The translations under genes and the position numbers were made by a program. The notes under the pieces were generated by a model. That model had not been told where the DNA came from and ran no database searches. It saw nothing but the letters and a program-made list of their open reading frames with translations. A stretch of DNA of 64,000 nucleotides from Usnea hakonensis (taxonomy: Eukaryota > Ascomycota > Lecanoromycetes > Lecanorales > Parmeliaceae): contig BLJB01000003.1 of the NCBI GenBank assembly GCA_013423325.1, forward strand, positions 372,001 through 436,000. Direction: 5' to 3'. This document shows, one piece after another, positions 47,319 through 59,862 of the stretch (the stretch's first letter is position 1; the number at the start of each line of letters is the position of its first letter).

Positions 47319-49831
47319 ATGAGCGATCAAATGACGCCGTTGCGCCAAACGAAACAGCTTCTTCGTACTATTATAACCCCGAAAAGAAAATCCGTCTAGA
47401 AACTAATACCTCGAACTTTGGTCTAGGTACTTGCAATAGCTGTCGCTCCTCAAAGATCCGATGTAACCCTCCAACCAATGCAGATACCGATGGAAGCTGT
47501 CCGAGGTACTTTGGTTCTAGAATAACATCGCGCTACAACATACACATCTCCTAATGTCTATTGTAGGTGCGCTCGCCTTGGCAAACAGTGCGTCTTCTCC
47601 GAGATGCGGGTGAGGTCAAAGAAGAAACGGAGTCAAGCGTAAGTAACACAGCTCTCTTTTGTACAAAAAGGTGGGTTATCAGCCGCGCAGAGTACCAAAC
47701 AGCAAGAGACATCTGCATCCCTCCGGTCAGACTGTCAATCTCTGAATACAAGGAATGAAATCATACAATTTCGTCGAATTGAACAACAGTGGACCACTCT
47801 CAAAAGTAGCAGGTCGTTGCACCTTTGCCGCAGTATCTCTTAGTGGATTTGCCTTCTTTGCCGAGAATTGGAAGAGACTGATATGACGGCGAATTTGGGT
47901 TTAGCGCAATCCTTACCTCATAATGCTGTTCTCGACGATCAATTCACATTTGCTAATTTGTCTTATGGAGTATAGGCGAATCTCGGAAGTGGAGAAAAGG
48001 ATTGATGATGTCTACTCTCTGCTTCAGACCGGCTTGGCACAGCAAAATACCCCTGCACCACGGACCCCGGAGCATAAAGGGGTCCTTCAACAACCGCTTG
48101 AGACCTCGCCTGTAGACTCTGGTTTAGGATATCCAGTCGATGTTAGCCCATTTCCTCATGGTTTCGATCACTCCAGTATGTACAACCGAAATGATTTCTT
48201 CATAGTCGGTCATGCATGGTTTTCAGATGCCATCACTTTGATCAAGCATTTGTATCGTAGTCCTGGGTATGGCCCCGAGCATGCTAATTCCAAGGTCTGC
48301 ACAGATCAAGTAGACGTCATTCAAAAAAGGATAGTCCCTATCCAGGAAGCTGAACGGCTCGTAAGCATTTTTAAGACGGACTTTGGAAGCTTTCCTTTCG
48401 TGTTAATCCCAGACCTTACTATCGAATCATTTCGACGTGAAAGGCCTGCTCTTTTCTTGTCCGTTCTCACAACTGCATCCCAGAAACAGCTCAAGTTGCA
48501 AGAATCCCTTGAACAGGAGCTACGAGAAGTCCTCAGGTAAGATCTTTTTCGGATATTCTCTTCCTATTTGCGGATTCAATTCCAGTGGTGGGCCAAGCTT
48601 TGAAGTTCGAAAAGGGCTTCTATTGTCGCTGTTCTCGCTAGACTTGTTTGCACGCTCGGACATGCGTGATGGAAAAGTAAAGCTGACTGCTCTATCAACC
48701 AGCAACAAAATCATCGTCGAAGGAGCAAAAGACTTGGACCTGCTCCAGGGACTACTGGTCTATCTGGCTTGGTACCATTCTCACTTCAAGCTACAAGCTG
48801 GACAGCTCCACATGCTCGTTCAAATAGCTTTAGCCATGACAATTGAGATGGATCTTGGGAAGTCTACGCAGTCGTCCGCGGAAGCCAAGAGAGCTTTTGT
48901 GGGAACATACTATCTGTCGTCTTGCCTCTCCATGATAAACCGAAAGCCCATAACTATGAAGTACAACGATCAGATTGGAGAGTGTTGCCAGTCGTTGGCC
49001 GCAGAAAAGGAGGCGCCATCTGATAACCAACTCGTCCATTTCGTCAATATGCAAAGACTATCGGAGGAAATCGCACTTGTCTTCGATAACGACCCGCTAA
49101 ATGATGAGAAGCCGCGCATTGGATCGGAACGGGCTGATCTCCTAATCAAGGCCTTCAAACCTCGACTACAACACTTGCGAGATTCATTTCCCCAGGACGG
49201 GACCTGTCTACCGTCACTTTTACTGCAGTACGACAGCGCTTGTATCCGTCTGCATCAGGTCTCCCTACATGTATACCCAGACAAGAGCGTGTCAGAAATG
49301 TCAGATCCGGAATTACTGAGAACTTCGGGCGTTCGCATGAATCTCCTGGTCGGCTGCCTCGAGGCCACACGATCTTTACTAGACAGATATCTCCAGCTAT
49401 CTCCATATGTAATCGAGCACCACTCGCTGATGGAGAAAAGTACAATCGCATACGCCATCACCGTCCTGATAAAGCTCGCATTCTGCACGAATCCAGGAAC
49501 AGAGCCTTTCCCTTTGCGGCACGCATCGAGCGTACCCTACTATTTGGATGCATTGGGCGCCCTAGTTGGCAGTATCAGTGTCACGGCGGCGCACGCAGCA
49601 CAGCACGACTCTTTCCGCAGATTCACGTTGCTCGCTGAGCGAGTCAAGGCTTGGTACGAGCGTGCACAGTCATTAGAGCCGACCTCTTTCTTCGAGATGA
49701 AACCGTCCGAATTGAAGGGACCGTTGCAGCTGGTGGAGATTGCAAAAATTGATGACCCACTTTTTAATTTCGACATGGGGAACTTGGATTTCCTGCTTGT
49801 TGAGGGAAATAACATCTGGGAGGGCGCTTGA
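47319..49831 (+). CDS. Zn2Cys6 fungal transcription factor
   Basis: Proposed exons: 47319..47364, 47427..47505, 47567..47638, 47753..47812, 47976..48536, 48703..49831, giving about 648 residues. The DNA-binding cluster is assembled over three exons: TCNSCRSSKIRCNPP, a short loop, and CPRCARLGKQCVFSE, with six cysteines in correct order and a basic linker RSKKKRSQ. A short coiled-coil dimerisation region follows (RRISEVEKRIDDVYSLL). The middle-homology region starts after the last intron, where the frame reads VLSNKIIVEGAKDLDLLQGL then VYLAWYHSHFK. The exon at 47753..47812 is uncertain: a donor at 47610 with an acceptor at 47690 also keeps frame. Targets are unknown; the nearest candidate pathway genes are the OMT and FMO 5-8 kb to the left. 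Confidence 0.8.
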
Positions 49832-50833
49832 AACCATGGGACTCGACAAACAAGATGCCTCGGCAGCATATGCGGGCCTCGATCTCTGCGTTTCGATACT
49901 TGTGCATGGATAAATCAGTAGACGTGGATAGGTACTACTCGAAGTGTCTGGCTTACCATAACACAGATGAGACGCAAATGTGACAATCAGACGAATCATG
50001 ATTCGGCTGGATCTATTCTAAGGATAGTCTACCACAGTTGAGACTCAGATCCACCCACGTAACGCTCCTCAGAGCTTTCGCGATTGTGATCGAGTTGAAC
50101 TAACATCCAGTAGCTTCGGCGATACAATCATTACCTTGGCTTACAGGGTAGAATTACGCTTCGAGTCCCATCCGAAGCACGACTGATGCCTTACGGCTTC
50201 GTTGCAGCTAGGCAGAAGTCGCAGCAAGTGTCACATCCTTTGACGACTTTTCCTCACTGGTTCCTTCAAGCATCTCATCCTATTCTTCCAAACCCACAAC
50301 TCCAGCGTTGTCTTCCTTGCAAGCTCTGGTAGTCTTTGCTTCCCTCTCGTGCCTCCACGCCACCCCTTTTTCCGCATCATTCACGAATCGAGGCTTGATA
50401 CACGGTTTGCAGTTGGTTGAACATTCAAACGGTTCAGCTGCTTGTGAACAGGCCATGGAAATCTAATCCATCCATACCTCCCTCCATACTAAGAATGATA
50501 GTATATAGGTTTTCCTCCGTAAACATTCATCGTCGAAAGCATGATTCAACGGTCTCATTCTTGGGGAATGCCGATTGAAGGAAATTTTTTGTTCGACATT
50601 AAAATACGCCTATCGTGCTCAGATATTTACGCCGCTACTAGCCTGCACTTGTACCACCTCGACTACCTAGATTGAGTTCACTTCTGAGTTCTAGTGTAGA
50701 CCAGCTATCTACATGACACACGACCCCATAAGTACCTTGACTGTCAACTTGGACTAATACTTGGGTGATTGGGGCGGACCATCAACAGCTCTGGGCCCTG
50801 GCAATTCAATAACACAGCAATTGCTGAATCAAG
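49832..50833. other. Intergenic region, 1 kb
   Basis: This lies between two co-directional genes. No open frame, repeat or RNA gene of note is seen. Confidence 0.5.
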
Positions 50834-52059
50834 ATGAGCAACACTGTGCACATCCTTCATCGCCCAGAATCAGCCACCTCGATTGCAATACCGGAAAATT
50901 TTCCAGTAGACGAAAATGTCATTGCCCATCTTCCTGAAGGCACCAAGGTTCTGTCTGCCCATAAGTATGGATTTTCCAAATGGACCATCACAGCTTGTAT
51001 CACTACCGAGTTGGCCGATGGCACGCTCAAGAAGTTCTTCTTGAAATGCGCGACAGAAGATGCTGGACAAGCCATGATGGAGGGCGAATATTGGGCTATG
51101 ACGGAGCTATACAAGACCATACCGGCTGCGATTCCGAAGCCGCTTGCGCGCGGCGGGTTCAAGACGAAGGATCCAGCAACTTATTTCTTCCTCTGCGAAT
51201 TCGTAGAAATGAGTAACAGAGACCCAGATCCCGATCGTCTCTGTGACCGGATAATTGAGTTGCATGAGAAGAGCGTATCTCCTACTGGGAAGTTCGGATT
51301 TCATGTACGAACCTGTAACGGCCGAACGCCGCAGGCTACAGAATGGGACAGCAGCTGGACTTCGTTTCTTGCGAAGCTCATGGTACACGTCATGGCGGAA
51401 GACGTCAAGACCAACGGATCGTGGCCAGAGCTTGAGAATACTGGTGCGAGATTAGTCTCTCATGTCATCCCCAGGTTGGTTGGAGCTCTGGAAACAGAGG
51501 GTCGAACTGTCAAGCCGTGCTTGATTCATGGAGACCTATGGGAAGGGAACACTGGCACGTCAGATGAGACAGGGGACATCATCATATTTGATGCTGGATC
51601 TTACTATGCCCATCACGAAATGGAGATAGGGGATTGGCGATGTCCATATAACAAGGTGAATTCGAAGGTCTACACTGAGACCTACCTGAGGAATTATGGC
51701 ATGAGTGAACCCGCAGATGAGTGGGATGATCGCAACCGTTTGTATTCGACATATTATGATGTTGTCTACTCCGTCAACCACATGCTTCAAGGGAGGAGCG
51801 TTCGGCAAATGTAAGTGGCCTTATTTGATCCTCAACTTGTCCATTCTCAACATGAATTGAGAAGATCTCAGCTTGAGTTGAGAAGAAAACAATCGAATTT
51901 AGATAATTCTAAGTAGCATGGAGTTCTCGCTGATCACAATTTGAAAACAGGGCGTACGAGAATATGTGTTACCTTGTCGATAAGTATGCGCCTTGGCCCG
52001 ATGGTAAAGAGAGCGCATTCTTTTTGGAAGTCCAAAGGTTGAGGCCAAGCTCAGAGTAA
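50834..52059 (+). CDS. Fructosamine/ribulosamine kinase-like protein
   Basis: Two exons (50834..51810, 51951..52059) with a 140-base intron (donor GTAAGT, acceptor AACAG) encode 361 residues. The family (PF03881) phosphorylates sugar-amine adducts on proteins, which then fall off: a deglycation repair role. The catalytic loop is CLIHGDLWEGNTG (His232, Asp234, Asn239) and the metal site is IIFDAGSYYAHHEMEIGDWR (Asp253). The small exon 2 supplies a tail AYENMCYLVDKYAPWPDGK that fits the end of the family fold. Fungal members outnumber known substrates, so the repair role is family knowledge and not shown here. Confidence 0.85.
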
Positions 52060-52582
52060 GAAAGCGTGACGGTACAAACGGTTATTGGGCAGGTAAGAGA
52101 TGAAGAGCTGCAGAAGCCACTGGAGTAATCTCTTCAGACCATAGCGGGTTGATAGCATCTGACGTCCTAGCTACAATGAAGTTCATCAGACGCAATGAGA
52201 AAAGGGGAAAGAGATAGCGCTCACAACCCGGACAATCCCTCGATCAAGAATTCGCGAGCCAAATGTTGATCTTGTACTGAGTTGCAGGCGACACTGCTCT
52301 TATCTGATTACCATGCAATTCAAGCCCATGATAGTTTACACAAATTTGTTGAGAAATTGATCTGTAGAGGTGCACTACTTGTAGATGCGTTATTGGGATG
52401 CTTCGACGACGATGGATGTCGTCATTAAACCTTTTTTATAGGGCGCTAGTGTGTTGCTAGGGTTGGCTCCCGGAGTCTCTGCGACGCCATCAACATTCAA
52501 TACGTGCTGGCTTCAAATTCAATGATCTCATCAACTTTGTCCGTGTAAAGCGCTATCATACAGAATTGCCATCAAATATGAG
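52060..52582. other. Intergenic region
   Basis: About 520 bases between two plus-strand genes. Nothing recognisable apart from the expected promoter. Confidence 0.5.
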
Positions 52583-55132
52583 ATGGTCTATTCCCCACAA
52601 AGCTATTCAGCGACCCTTACTCGACATGGCGCTGCAACGATGAGCTCCGAGAAACTAAATGGCACCTCCAGCCGCCGACCAATCGCAAACACGACTACAC
52701 AATCACCCAAGTGGGCTGGGCATGGAAATGGTGTGGCAAGGACAACAGCACCTTCGGTCACCAATGGGTCCGCTGTCCGTCGGAGAGAAGACTGCGTGGA
52801 TGGGTTGAAGGTCGAGAATAGCGAACTGCCTGAGGACGTCGCAACACCAGTCAAGGCTTTCCTGAGCTCCAACATCACACCTCGGTCAGGGTCTAGGAAG
52901 GCAAGAGTTGAAAGCGCGTCATCCACGCCGAGTGGAGCTCCAAATGGAACCATCAGCGATTCGAAACCGGCCTCTTCCCGGGAGAGGCGGAAACCCACTG
53001 AAGACGCGCGGGCTGCGAGTGGGCTGGGTCTAAGAATCTCAACATCTCGGCGGAGGTCAAGGGCATCAAGTGTGATCAGCGATGGGTTTGGGTCCTCCAT
53101 CTCGTCCAGACCGTCTTTCTTAGAGCGAAAAGATTCAGCAATGAGGACAACGAGCCCTGAGAGCTTGCCCATGTTTGTATATGCGAACGACGTCAAAGCA
53201 AGTCTGCCATCAAGGCCTACAGCGGGCAGATCGCTGTCAAAGGAGCAGCTGCCAGGACACGAGCAGTCGAAAGATGGGAGTGTCTCAAACGGAAGGTCTT
53301 CATCTATGAGCAACGGCCCTTCCATTGACGAGTCAAGGCCTAAATTTTTTTACGCCAATGATTGCTCCCCTGATTCGAAACTGCCTAGAATTTCAAACGG
53401 TGTCTCCTCTCAAAGGCCACCACTTCAGACCATCTATAGCGCACATGTGGCTTCCAGCCCTCCAAGGGCAGCTTCTCCACTCAGGGAGGAAGTTCTACCT
53501 CGCAAGTCTTCTGTCAACAAGCCTTCACCTCGACGTCACACAAGATTGGTCTCAAACGGTGGCACTGAGATCAAGCCACCAGAGATAGCTTTTGGTACAA
53601 CGGATATTGCACGAAGATCAAGCATGAGCTCGCCCAAACAACCTCGTGTCGCTTCACATTCAAGGTCGTCCAGCGTGCAGTCAGCGGGGCCAAGTCCACA
53701 TCGAAGAGCAAGCACAACATTCTCAAATACCAGTCCAATACCAGCTGAACGAGCTAGGACCACTTCTATGACAAGCTCGAATGGCGCTCTACCACACAGT
53801 GTAAATCCGCCAGCTGCCACCCAAGAAGTCCCCTCGACTCAGTCCTCAGTGCAGCCACAAAGCCCAACAAGACCCTCGGCTGCTGGCGAGAGCAAAATTG
53901 ATCAGATGAACGAATTAGCTGCCAAGGCTCGCCGTGAGCGAAAGGTGCTCGATCTGGAAATCAGCAACTCATCGCTCTTGGCTATAAATCGGACCCTCGA
54001 GCGCGAGATGCGCAAGCAGAACGCCGAGCTACGTCGTTTCCGCCGGCTGAGCCGTTCTGGAGGCCTGTCAATGCTGGATGCGTCCCGCTCTGCCTCAGAA
54101 AAGATGTCATTTTTATCTGGAGGCGCTGAAGATTTAGCCAATGGCACCTCACCACTAGACTCTGACAACGAAGAAGAAGATGAAGAAAACGGTTCATCCG
54201 ACATTTCTTCCCCCGCCACCGCCAGCTCACGCCCATCATCCCCTACCTCCCGAGCGCGCCGAACTCGCTTCCAAGACCCCAAACTGCGCGAACTTGACCT
54301 CGGCGCCCACCGCGCCCTCCTCCTTGATGGCCAAAAGCTCAATCAGTCCATCAAACGCTGTCTCGAGCAGACCGAATCTCTCATAGCTTGCGGGAAAGAA
54401 GCGCTTGACCGTCAAGCCCGTGCCCCAACACCAGAGAATCTGGGTGCCCGCGTTCTAGCACCCGACGACATTGACGATTCGATACTGGGACAAGGTCAGG
54501 GTCTACTAAGTCCAAGTCCTTTCACCAGCGGCAATCCTTTTGAGCGAAGTTTAGGTAATACAGGAAGTCTAGATGGAGGATTAGAGACGCCTGACTATTC
54601 GAAATGGGGCCCTCCCACCGAGGTGCAAACGCCATTTGCAGAGATTGGCGACCTCATGGCGTCGGATGAGCTTGACGGGACTACGGCGATGGACATCCTA
54701 GACGTGACGGAAAAAGATGAAGACGATGGTATTGACGCAGCAATATCGGACCTTGTGAACGAAAATCGGAATCTCGACCGCCACCCGCCCAGCCTCCATG
54801 ACCAACGACACAGCGATAGCGACATCTCCATCGACGGCATAGACGACAGCAACGATGACTCCTCCCTCGACAACGACTCCGACGACGACAAAGCTCCCCA
54901 ACACCAAGGTTCGCCGCCCCCACCCCCGCAATCCCCCTCGCAAGCAACAACAACAACCACAGACCTCTCCCGTCCCTCCAGCCCCTCCAAGATCCTCAAC
55001 GCCATGAGGCCCCCCGACCCTAGATCCGACTTGCCGGGCAACGTCCCCGGGAATCGGGGCAGCATGCAGAATCTCGGGCATTATCTGCAGGCGTTTTCTT
55101 TCTTTGGGGGGGTGGGGCAGTCGGGGGGTTGA
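52583..55132 (+). CDS. Large Ser-rich coiled-coil protein, unknown function
   Basis: A single uninterrupted frame of 849 residues. The first 430 residues are disordered and rich in Ser, Pro, Arg and Lys, with two copies of a short motif (MFVYANDVKASLPSRP and KFFYANDCSPDSKLPR). A basic coiled coil follows: NELAAKARRERKVLDLEISN then RTLEREMRKQNAELRRFRRL. Another helical block (LDLGAHRALLLDGQKLNQSI) comes before a long acidic, Asp-rich and finally Pro-rich tail. I recall similar proteins as conserved hypotheticals in filamentous ascomycetes but cannot name a function. The pattern suggests a cytoskeletal or scaffold protein with many phosphorylation sites, which is only inference. The Met at MSSEKLNG is an alternative start. 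The absence of introns in 2.5 kb is unusual here. Confidence 0.75.
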   Translation: MVYSPQSYSATLTRHGAATMSSEKLNGTSSRRPIANTTTQSPKWAGHGNGVARTTAPSVTNGSAVRRREDCVDGLKVENSELPEDVATPVKAFLSSNITPRSGSRKARVESASSTPSGAPNGTISDSKPASSRERRKPTEDARAASGLGLRISTSRRRSRASSVISDGFGSSISSRPSFLERKDSAMRTTSPESLPMFVYANDVKASLPSRPTAGRSLSKEQLPGHEQSKDGSVSNGRSSSMSNGPSIDESRPKFFYANDCSPDSKLPRISNGVSSQRPPLQTIYSAHVASSPPRAASPLREEVLPRKSSVNKPSPRRHTRLVSNGGTEIKPPEIAFGTTDIARRSSMSSPKQPRVASHSRSSSVQSAGPSPHRRASTTFSNTSPIPAERARTTSMTSSNGALPHSVNPPAATQEVPSTQSSVQPQSPTRPSAAGESKIDQMNELAAKARRERKVLDLEISNSSLLAINRTLEREMRKQNAELRRFRRLSRSGGLSMLDASRSASEKMSFLSGGAEDLANGTSPLDSDNEEEDEENGSSDISSPATASSRPSSPTSRARRTRFQDPKLRELDLGAHRALLLDGQKLNQSIKRCLEQTESLIACGKEALDRQARAPTPENLGARVLAPDDIDDSILGQGQGLLSPSPFTSGNPFERSLGNTGSLDGGLETPDYSKWGPPTEVQTPFAEIGDLMASDELDGTTAMDILDVTEKDEDDGIDAAISDLVNENRNLDRHPPSLHDQRHSDSDISIDGIDDSNDDSSLDNDSDDDKAPQHQGSPPPPPQSPSQATTTTTDLSRPSSPSKILNAMRPPDPRSDLPGNVPGNRGSMQNLGHYLQAFSFFGGVGQSGG

Positions 55133-55908
55133 TGGGGGGAGGGTGGCTGAGTGTGTGCGTTGGCTGAGAGGGGAAGATTGGTGTAGGGAGGGGAAGGAGG
55201 GTGATGTTCGGGGTGATTTTGGGGGGGTTTTGGGGAGCTTGATGGTGTTAGTATTTTTTTATTTTTTTGGTTGGGCGTGGGAGATACCCCTTTTGATGTT
55301 TATGGTATATGCGCTGTTATTTTACATATGGCTACTCTTCACTCTGGGTGCTGCCTTTAGTATATATTCTATTTTCCAATCGTTGATCTCTGTTTCGTAA
55401 TCTCGATGCCGTGGGAAGAGACGATTAGGCGGTTTACGATGCTCAACAATATTCAATCTATGACCTGCATCTCTTGGGTCCAAGTAAATAAGCGTATGGC
55501 GATATCATGGAGCACATGACCGATCACGGACGACTCGAAAACAAAACTTTTTCATTCCTTCAATCTGATCTGCATACGCGCCAAACGACAAGATACCGCA
55601 GAAAATCACCGCACAAAAGCATTGGTTGACATTCTAACATTCCCTCACCCTACAGCTTTCCACCCTCACAATCTGTTCTCCAGATGTTGCATACTCTTCT
55701 TTGTAGAAAGACGTTGTAGCATCTGCTGCACTCCTCGAATTCATCTCCACCTATCTGCCTCTTCGCTTTCTCCGTCGTTTTCGTCGTCGTCCTAGTGCCA
55801 TTCCCGCTTGCTGGTCATAGAATTCCACGCGTAGCTTCGGCTGATATGTCCATCGGTGTATGTCCAACATTACCAGTGCCGTGATACTGTTCCAAGTATC
55901 ACCACTCT
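55133..55908. other. Convergent intergenic region
   Basis: This 0.78 kb lies between convergent genes. The first 100 bases are G-rich, followed by AT-rich sequence with T runs. A 98-codon frame with hydrophobic stretches at 55104..55400 overlaps the upstream 3' end and is probably chance. Confidence 0.5.
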
Positions 55909-58513
55909 TTATGTAGGTGTCCATAGTCGTCCCCGGCCTCGTGCCGATGCTCTAGTCGATCCCGACTTCAGCACGTAGTCCACATCATTAATCGACGGTC
56001 TCGGCTCGATTGAATCGGGCTCTGGCAAATACTGTTTGGATTCTAGTCGAGGCACGGCCGTCCTAGGTACGAAATCCCTTGGCACGAATTCGGCGGCCTC
56101 AAAGACTTTGGGCTTTGGTGCTCGTGGCTTAGATTCTCGTACTGGCCTTGGAGGCCTGGGAACGAACTCGCCCGCTTCATAGACTCTAGGTTGGGAGGAA
56201 CTGGGCGTCAACTGTGCGCTTGGCATGGCGGACCTGGGCAAAAACTCTGTAGCTCCAAAATCTCCAGGTTGATAGCCATCAGATTCCAGCTGTGATGTTG
56301 GAGGAGTGTTCTGAGGCACGAAGTTCGTGGGTGCTACCATTCGGGATTCATGGATTTCTGAATTTGAAAGTACTGCTGCCGCAGGTGCTTTAGACCCAAC
56401 ATCTTGAGACATCACTTGTTCAGCCTGGGGCGCTTGCACTCTTCCGGATCTGGCTCCTGATATCTGGCGTCGATGATTTGAAGCATTCTTCGGTCCCAGC
56501 CCAGGATTAGGAGTGAGACGTCGCGGATGCTCCTGAGTACTACGCGGTGGGCTCGTTCGGGGGAGCTGCCGAGATGAGTCACGAGCAACCTGCCCAAGTT
56601 GAGCATTTTGCGTATTGCCTCGGAATCGGTGATGGGGAGGCCCGTTGGGGTTATGTGGAGGTCGAGGACTGGCGTTGAGATTGACGCGGGAGTCACGCCC
56701 AAAGGCATCTGGGTCTATGACTGTGGGAGAATTGATAGGGAGCGAAGACCCTTGAACAACAACGGATGGAGTTGGACTGTGTGATGGTGCTTTCCCTTTT
56801 GGTTGAGCTTTGATCAATGATACTTGTGGACTCTGCCCGGCAGGCTTCTGCTGGGATTGTTCCTTTGGTGTCGAAGGTCGGGAGCTTTGTTGGGTGAGTT
56901 TCTGCTGCGCAGACAAGCGCTTCGGCTGTGGTATGAAGACGACTACCTCTTCATCGCTGTCTTCCGGCTCTTGTGTGGCTTTCAAATTGGACGCAGAGGT
57001 AGTGATGGTATGTTCTGACTGAGAGGTGTCATTAAGAGTCTGAGCTTCCGGGACAGGCTGACCAGATTCAACGTTCTGGAGTGGAGGCAAAGGGGATTCT
57101 GGCAGCGAGCACAACGCAGGATCTTTGAAGGCTGCTGGATCGGCTAGGCTGCTTTGGCTCTCAATACTGTCGAGGTTGAGACCATTGATCGATTCACTTA
57201 GGCGCTTCTCAGAATCCTGCCGGATGATGCTGTCTGCCAGGCCCTTCGTCGCTTCAACGCTCTCGGCAGACTCTTTTGAGATGTCCACTGCTGCCAAAGT
57301 TGCGGACTTTGCGATCAATTCTGGCTCCTGGACTTTATTCTCGCCACCATCGCTATTTATCGGAATCTCCTCTCCGCTCGGCTCAAAGCTCTGCTTTTCA
57401 AGGTCTTGCTCATGCACAATGCTGCTGGCATCCGTGTTCGCTGTCCCTTCGCTGGAGAGAGAGTTGTTCATAGCATCCTCATCCTTGGACAAATCTTCAT
57501 TAGCGCACTCTGAAACACCTATTTCTCCAACGATTTCTTCGGCCTCTTTTGTGGCGCGAGTAGCACTTTTCTGCTGGACACCAAATTCTTGCTCAAGCTC
57601 CCCAAAGGTGTCAAGGTCAGTCCTAGTCGTCAGGCTTGCGATTGCAGCGGCAACTTCTTTGGGCGCACGAGCAAGTATGTTGAGCTTCTGAGCGACGAAA
57701 CGCGTCTCAGTCTGATCGCTGAGGAGGAACAGCTGACTCGCATCATTGCGCTCGATACTCTCGTGCAGATACCAGAGAGCACAACTCATCAGTTTGCGTA
57801 ACGCTTTGGGGACATCCTTTACTGATAACTTTGGGGCGTCCTTTTTGATCTTCCACGGAGACGTCTCGCTCCCAGCGGCTCGAGCTACCAGCTTTGGTTT
57901 CGTGGGTGCTAGAAAATGAAAGTAAGCATCATGTAATATCTGAATCGGGACACTACTGACCTTTTGACGCTGATTTGTCGGATATCCCATTGGCCAGATT
58001 TTGCTTCCTTCGCAAAGCTTCTGCCCACGATGTAGGTGGCCCTTCAATGGACTCGGGCTTTTCCTCTTCTAAATCGAGATCTTTCCATGGTGTGTAGTCA
58101 TCATTTGGCCCTTGAAAACGCACAGCGTCATGGTTTTCCTTTTCCTGAAAGAATACTCGCTGCTCTGATTCAGCGTCTTGTTCTTTCCTGTTTTTCAGTC
58201 TTCCAATGTATTCCCGCGCCACACGGGGATTGATGTCGAATGCTGGGTATTCTTTCTTTGGTGGCTTGCCCGAGGATCGAGTTCGAGGGGCTTCCTGTAC
58301 TGTCGGTTTTGGCTCTACAGACTTTAGGTAGAGCTGCTCGACTTGTTCGATCGCTAGAGTGACTTAGTAAAGCTGACCAGATCGTAGGCTGGACGTTAAC
58401 CTACTGCATAACGGCACGACGAGGCGCAGCTGACCACGGTAGATCCATTTCTTGATATCCTGAACGTGGTCGACGAATGTGTTGGCGTCTATGACGCAGA
58501 TTGGATTCTCCAT
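55909..58513 (-). CDS. PIN-domain-like protein with long disordered C-terminus
   Basis: Three exons, complement(55909..57908, 57961..58353, 58405..58513), encode 833 residues. The N-terminus reads ICVIDANTFVDHVQDIKKWI then RGQLRLVVPLC, the first strand and acidic residue of a PIN nuclease fold. After an inserted charged stretch the fold resumes with SQLFLLSDQTETRFVAQKLN and ILARAPKEVAAAIA, where Asp and Thr fit the later active-site position. From memory, fungal proteins of this shape are annotated as PIN-like. The remaining 600 residues are disordered, with repeats built on FVPR (GEFVPRPPRP, AEFVPRDFVPR) near the end, often seen in RNA-associated proteins. Nuclease activity is plausible but not shown; not every acidic residue of the site can be assigned by eye. 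Confidence 0.75.
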
Positions 58514-59050
58514 TTGGGCGACAATTGCAGAATGTAAGATACTGTTCGTAGTCTCAAGGAGATCGGGTCATTGTTGATGTAGGCCCAGCTGAAGGACCTG
58601 GCCCGCTAGTCAGCATGACCTCTTTCCATGACAGAGTGACGGATGGCTGACAGCGCTGTGCGTGGTGACTTGTTGCGAAGCACACACCTAGGACAAGTAT
58701 TCCTTGCAAATGAGGACGTTCATACATGTTCGGAAGACGATCCAGCCTCTCGATTTCTCAAGAGGCTCATATCAGATACTTTCGCTAACATGGAGATTTG
58801 AAGATGAAGAAAATCGAGCGAGGAAGAAAAAATGGGGGAGTGGGGTGGTTAAAGTGGTGACATGAAGCAAGAGAATGAAGCAAGAGAAAGAGAGAGAGAG
58901 AAAGAGGCTGTACCTTTAGTGACATCCGAGGGTCTCACTCCTTCACAGTGGGCTAGTAATGGAGAAATGTTAATAAGAGGCGGGAGCTAAGCCTTTCTAT
59001 GTTCTTGGCATTGCGCTAATGTTGACTCAATTGCAAATCTCAAACTTTTT
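58514..59050. other. Divergent intergenic region
   Basis: About 540 bases with GA-rich microsatellite sequence at 58883..58905. It would hold the PIN-gene promoter. No gene is seen. Confidence 0.5.
58883..58905. repeat. (GA)n-rich microsatellite
   Basis: AGAGAAAGAGAGAGAGAG-type purine run. Confidence 0.75.
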
Positions 59051-59500
59051 ATGAGTAAGGTAGCCACAGCTCAAGAAGATAGTGCTCCAAGTTCCATAAT
59101 GACCACAGCTCCGCATAATAGACAGAGGAAGAGGATTGCGCCAGGAGTCAACGCTGCTACGAATAAGTCATCAGCTGCGGACGCTGCGGACGGCATTGAG
59201 AAATCTACACAAGCTCATGTATCCGCTACCAGCACTGAGCACCATATCGATGGCTTCCGAGAGACTCATTCGACAGGCTCAGACCGAAGCTTGCCTGCTG
59301 GCGATCTTGTCGAAAGCAACAGCAAGTCTTCCGCCAGAAGTCTTCTCCCCGTGACGCGTGAAAAAGCTGTTGGAAAGTCGTATGCACGGCCGGCTATATC
59401 TCCGGGGCTGATACTGCTTGAAGAGGGAAGCCAAGACCAACCTCACAAAGTTCAGGTTTTCTCATCGCAGAAGACGCCCCAGCCGTTTCTCGATAGATGA
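59051..59500 (+). CDS. Possible small hypothetical protein
   Basis: An ATG-started frame of 149 residues, rich in Ser, Ala, Thr and charged residues, with a short basic stretch NRQRKRIAPG and a C-terminal KVQVFSSQKTPQPFLDR. It has no recognisable domain. It is the longest frame in its neighbourhood and has no overlapping competitor, which is the only support. It may be a real lineage-specific gene or an unspliced fragment; a second short plus-strand frame follows at 59418..59618. Confidence 0.3.
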   Translation: MSKVATAQEDSAPSSIMTTAPHNRQRKRIAPGVNAATNKSSAADAADGIEKSTQAHVSATSTEHHIDGFRETHSTGSDRSLPAGDLVESNSKSSARSLLPVTREKAVGKSYARPAISPGLILLEEGSQDQPHKVQVFSSQKTPQPFLDR

Positions 59501-59862
59501 CGCCTGGTTGAGTGCACAAAGGACCAAGAACCATAGATCCGCCACAGCCAAAGGGGCGACCGGAAATCATTTAATACTACCTGAGTATCCAGCCAACGCT
59601 TATACTAAAAATCTATAAGTAGCCATGAACCATGCGACAGAAGAAATCAAGTAGGAGAAGTGGCTACTCGTAAAAGCCACAGCAATATGCGCAATGAGCC
59701 CAAACGGAGTTTGCGGGGTGAGATCGAATGTTGAAGATCATATGTGCTCTGCACTTGCCTAAGAAGTATACTAGCTATCAGGGGTATCGGACCTCAAGTC
59801 AAAATATATGCAAGCTACTACTCCGCAGTAATGCCTCGTGCTGCATTCTGTACGCACCCAAT
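59501..59862. other. Intergenic region
   Basis: About 360 bases between the doubtful small gene and the 3' end of the sulfurtransferase gene. Nothing recognised. Confidence 0.45.

Noticed and set aside
52603..53325. 240-codon minus-strand frame
   Set aside because: Antisense to the Ser-rich coiled-coil gene; no family resemblance, explained by codon bias of the sense strand.
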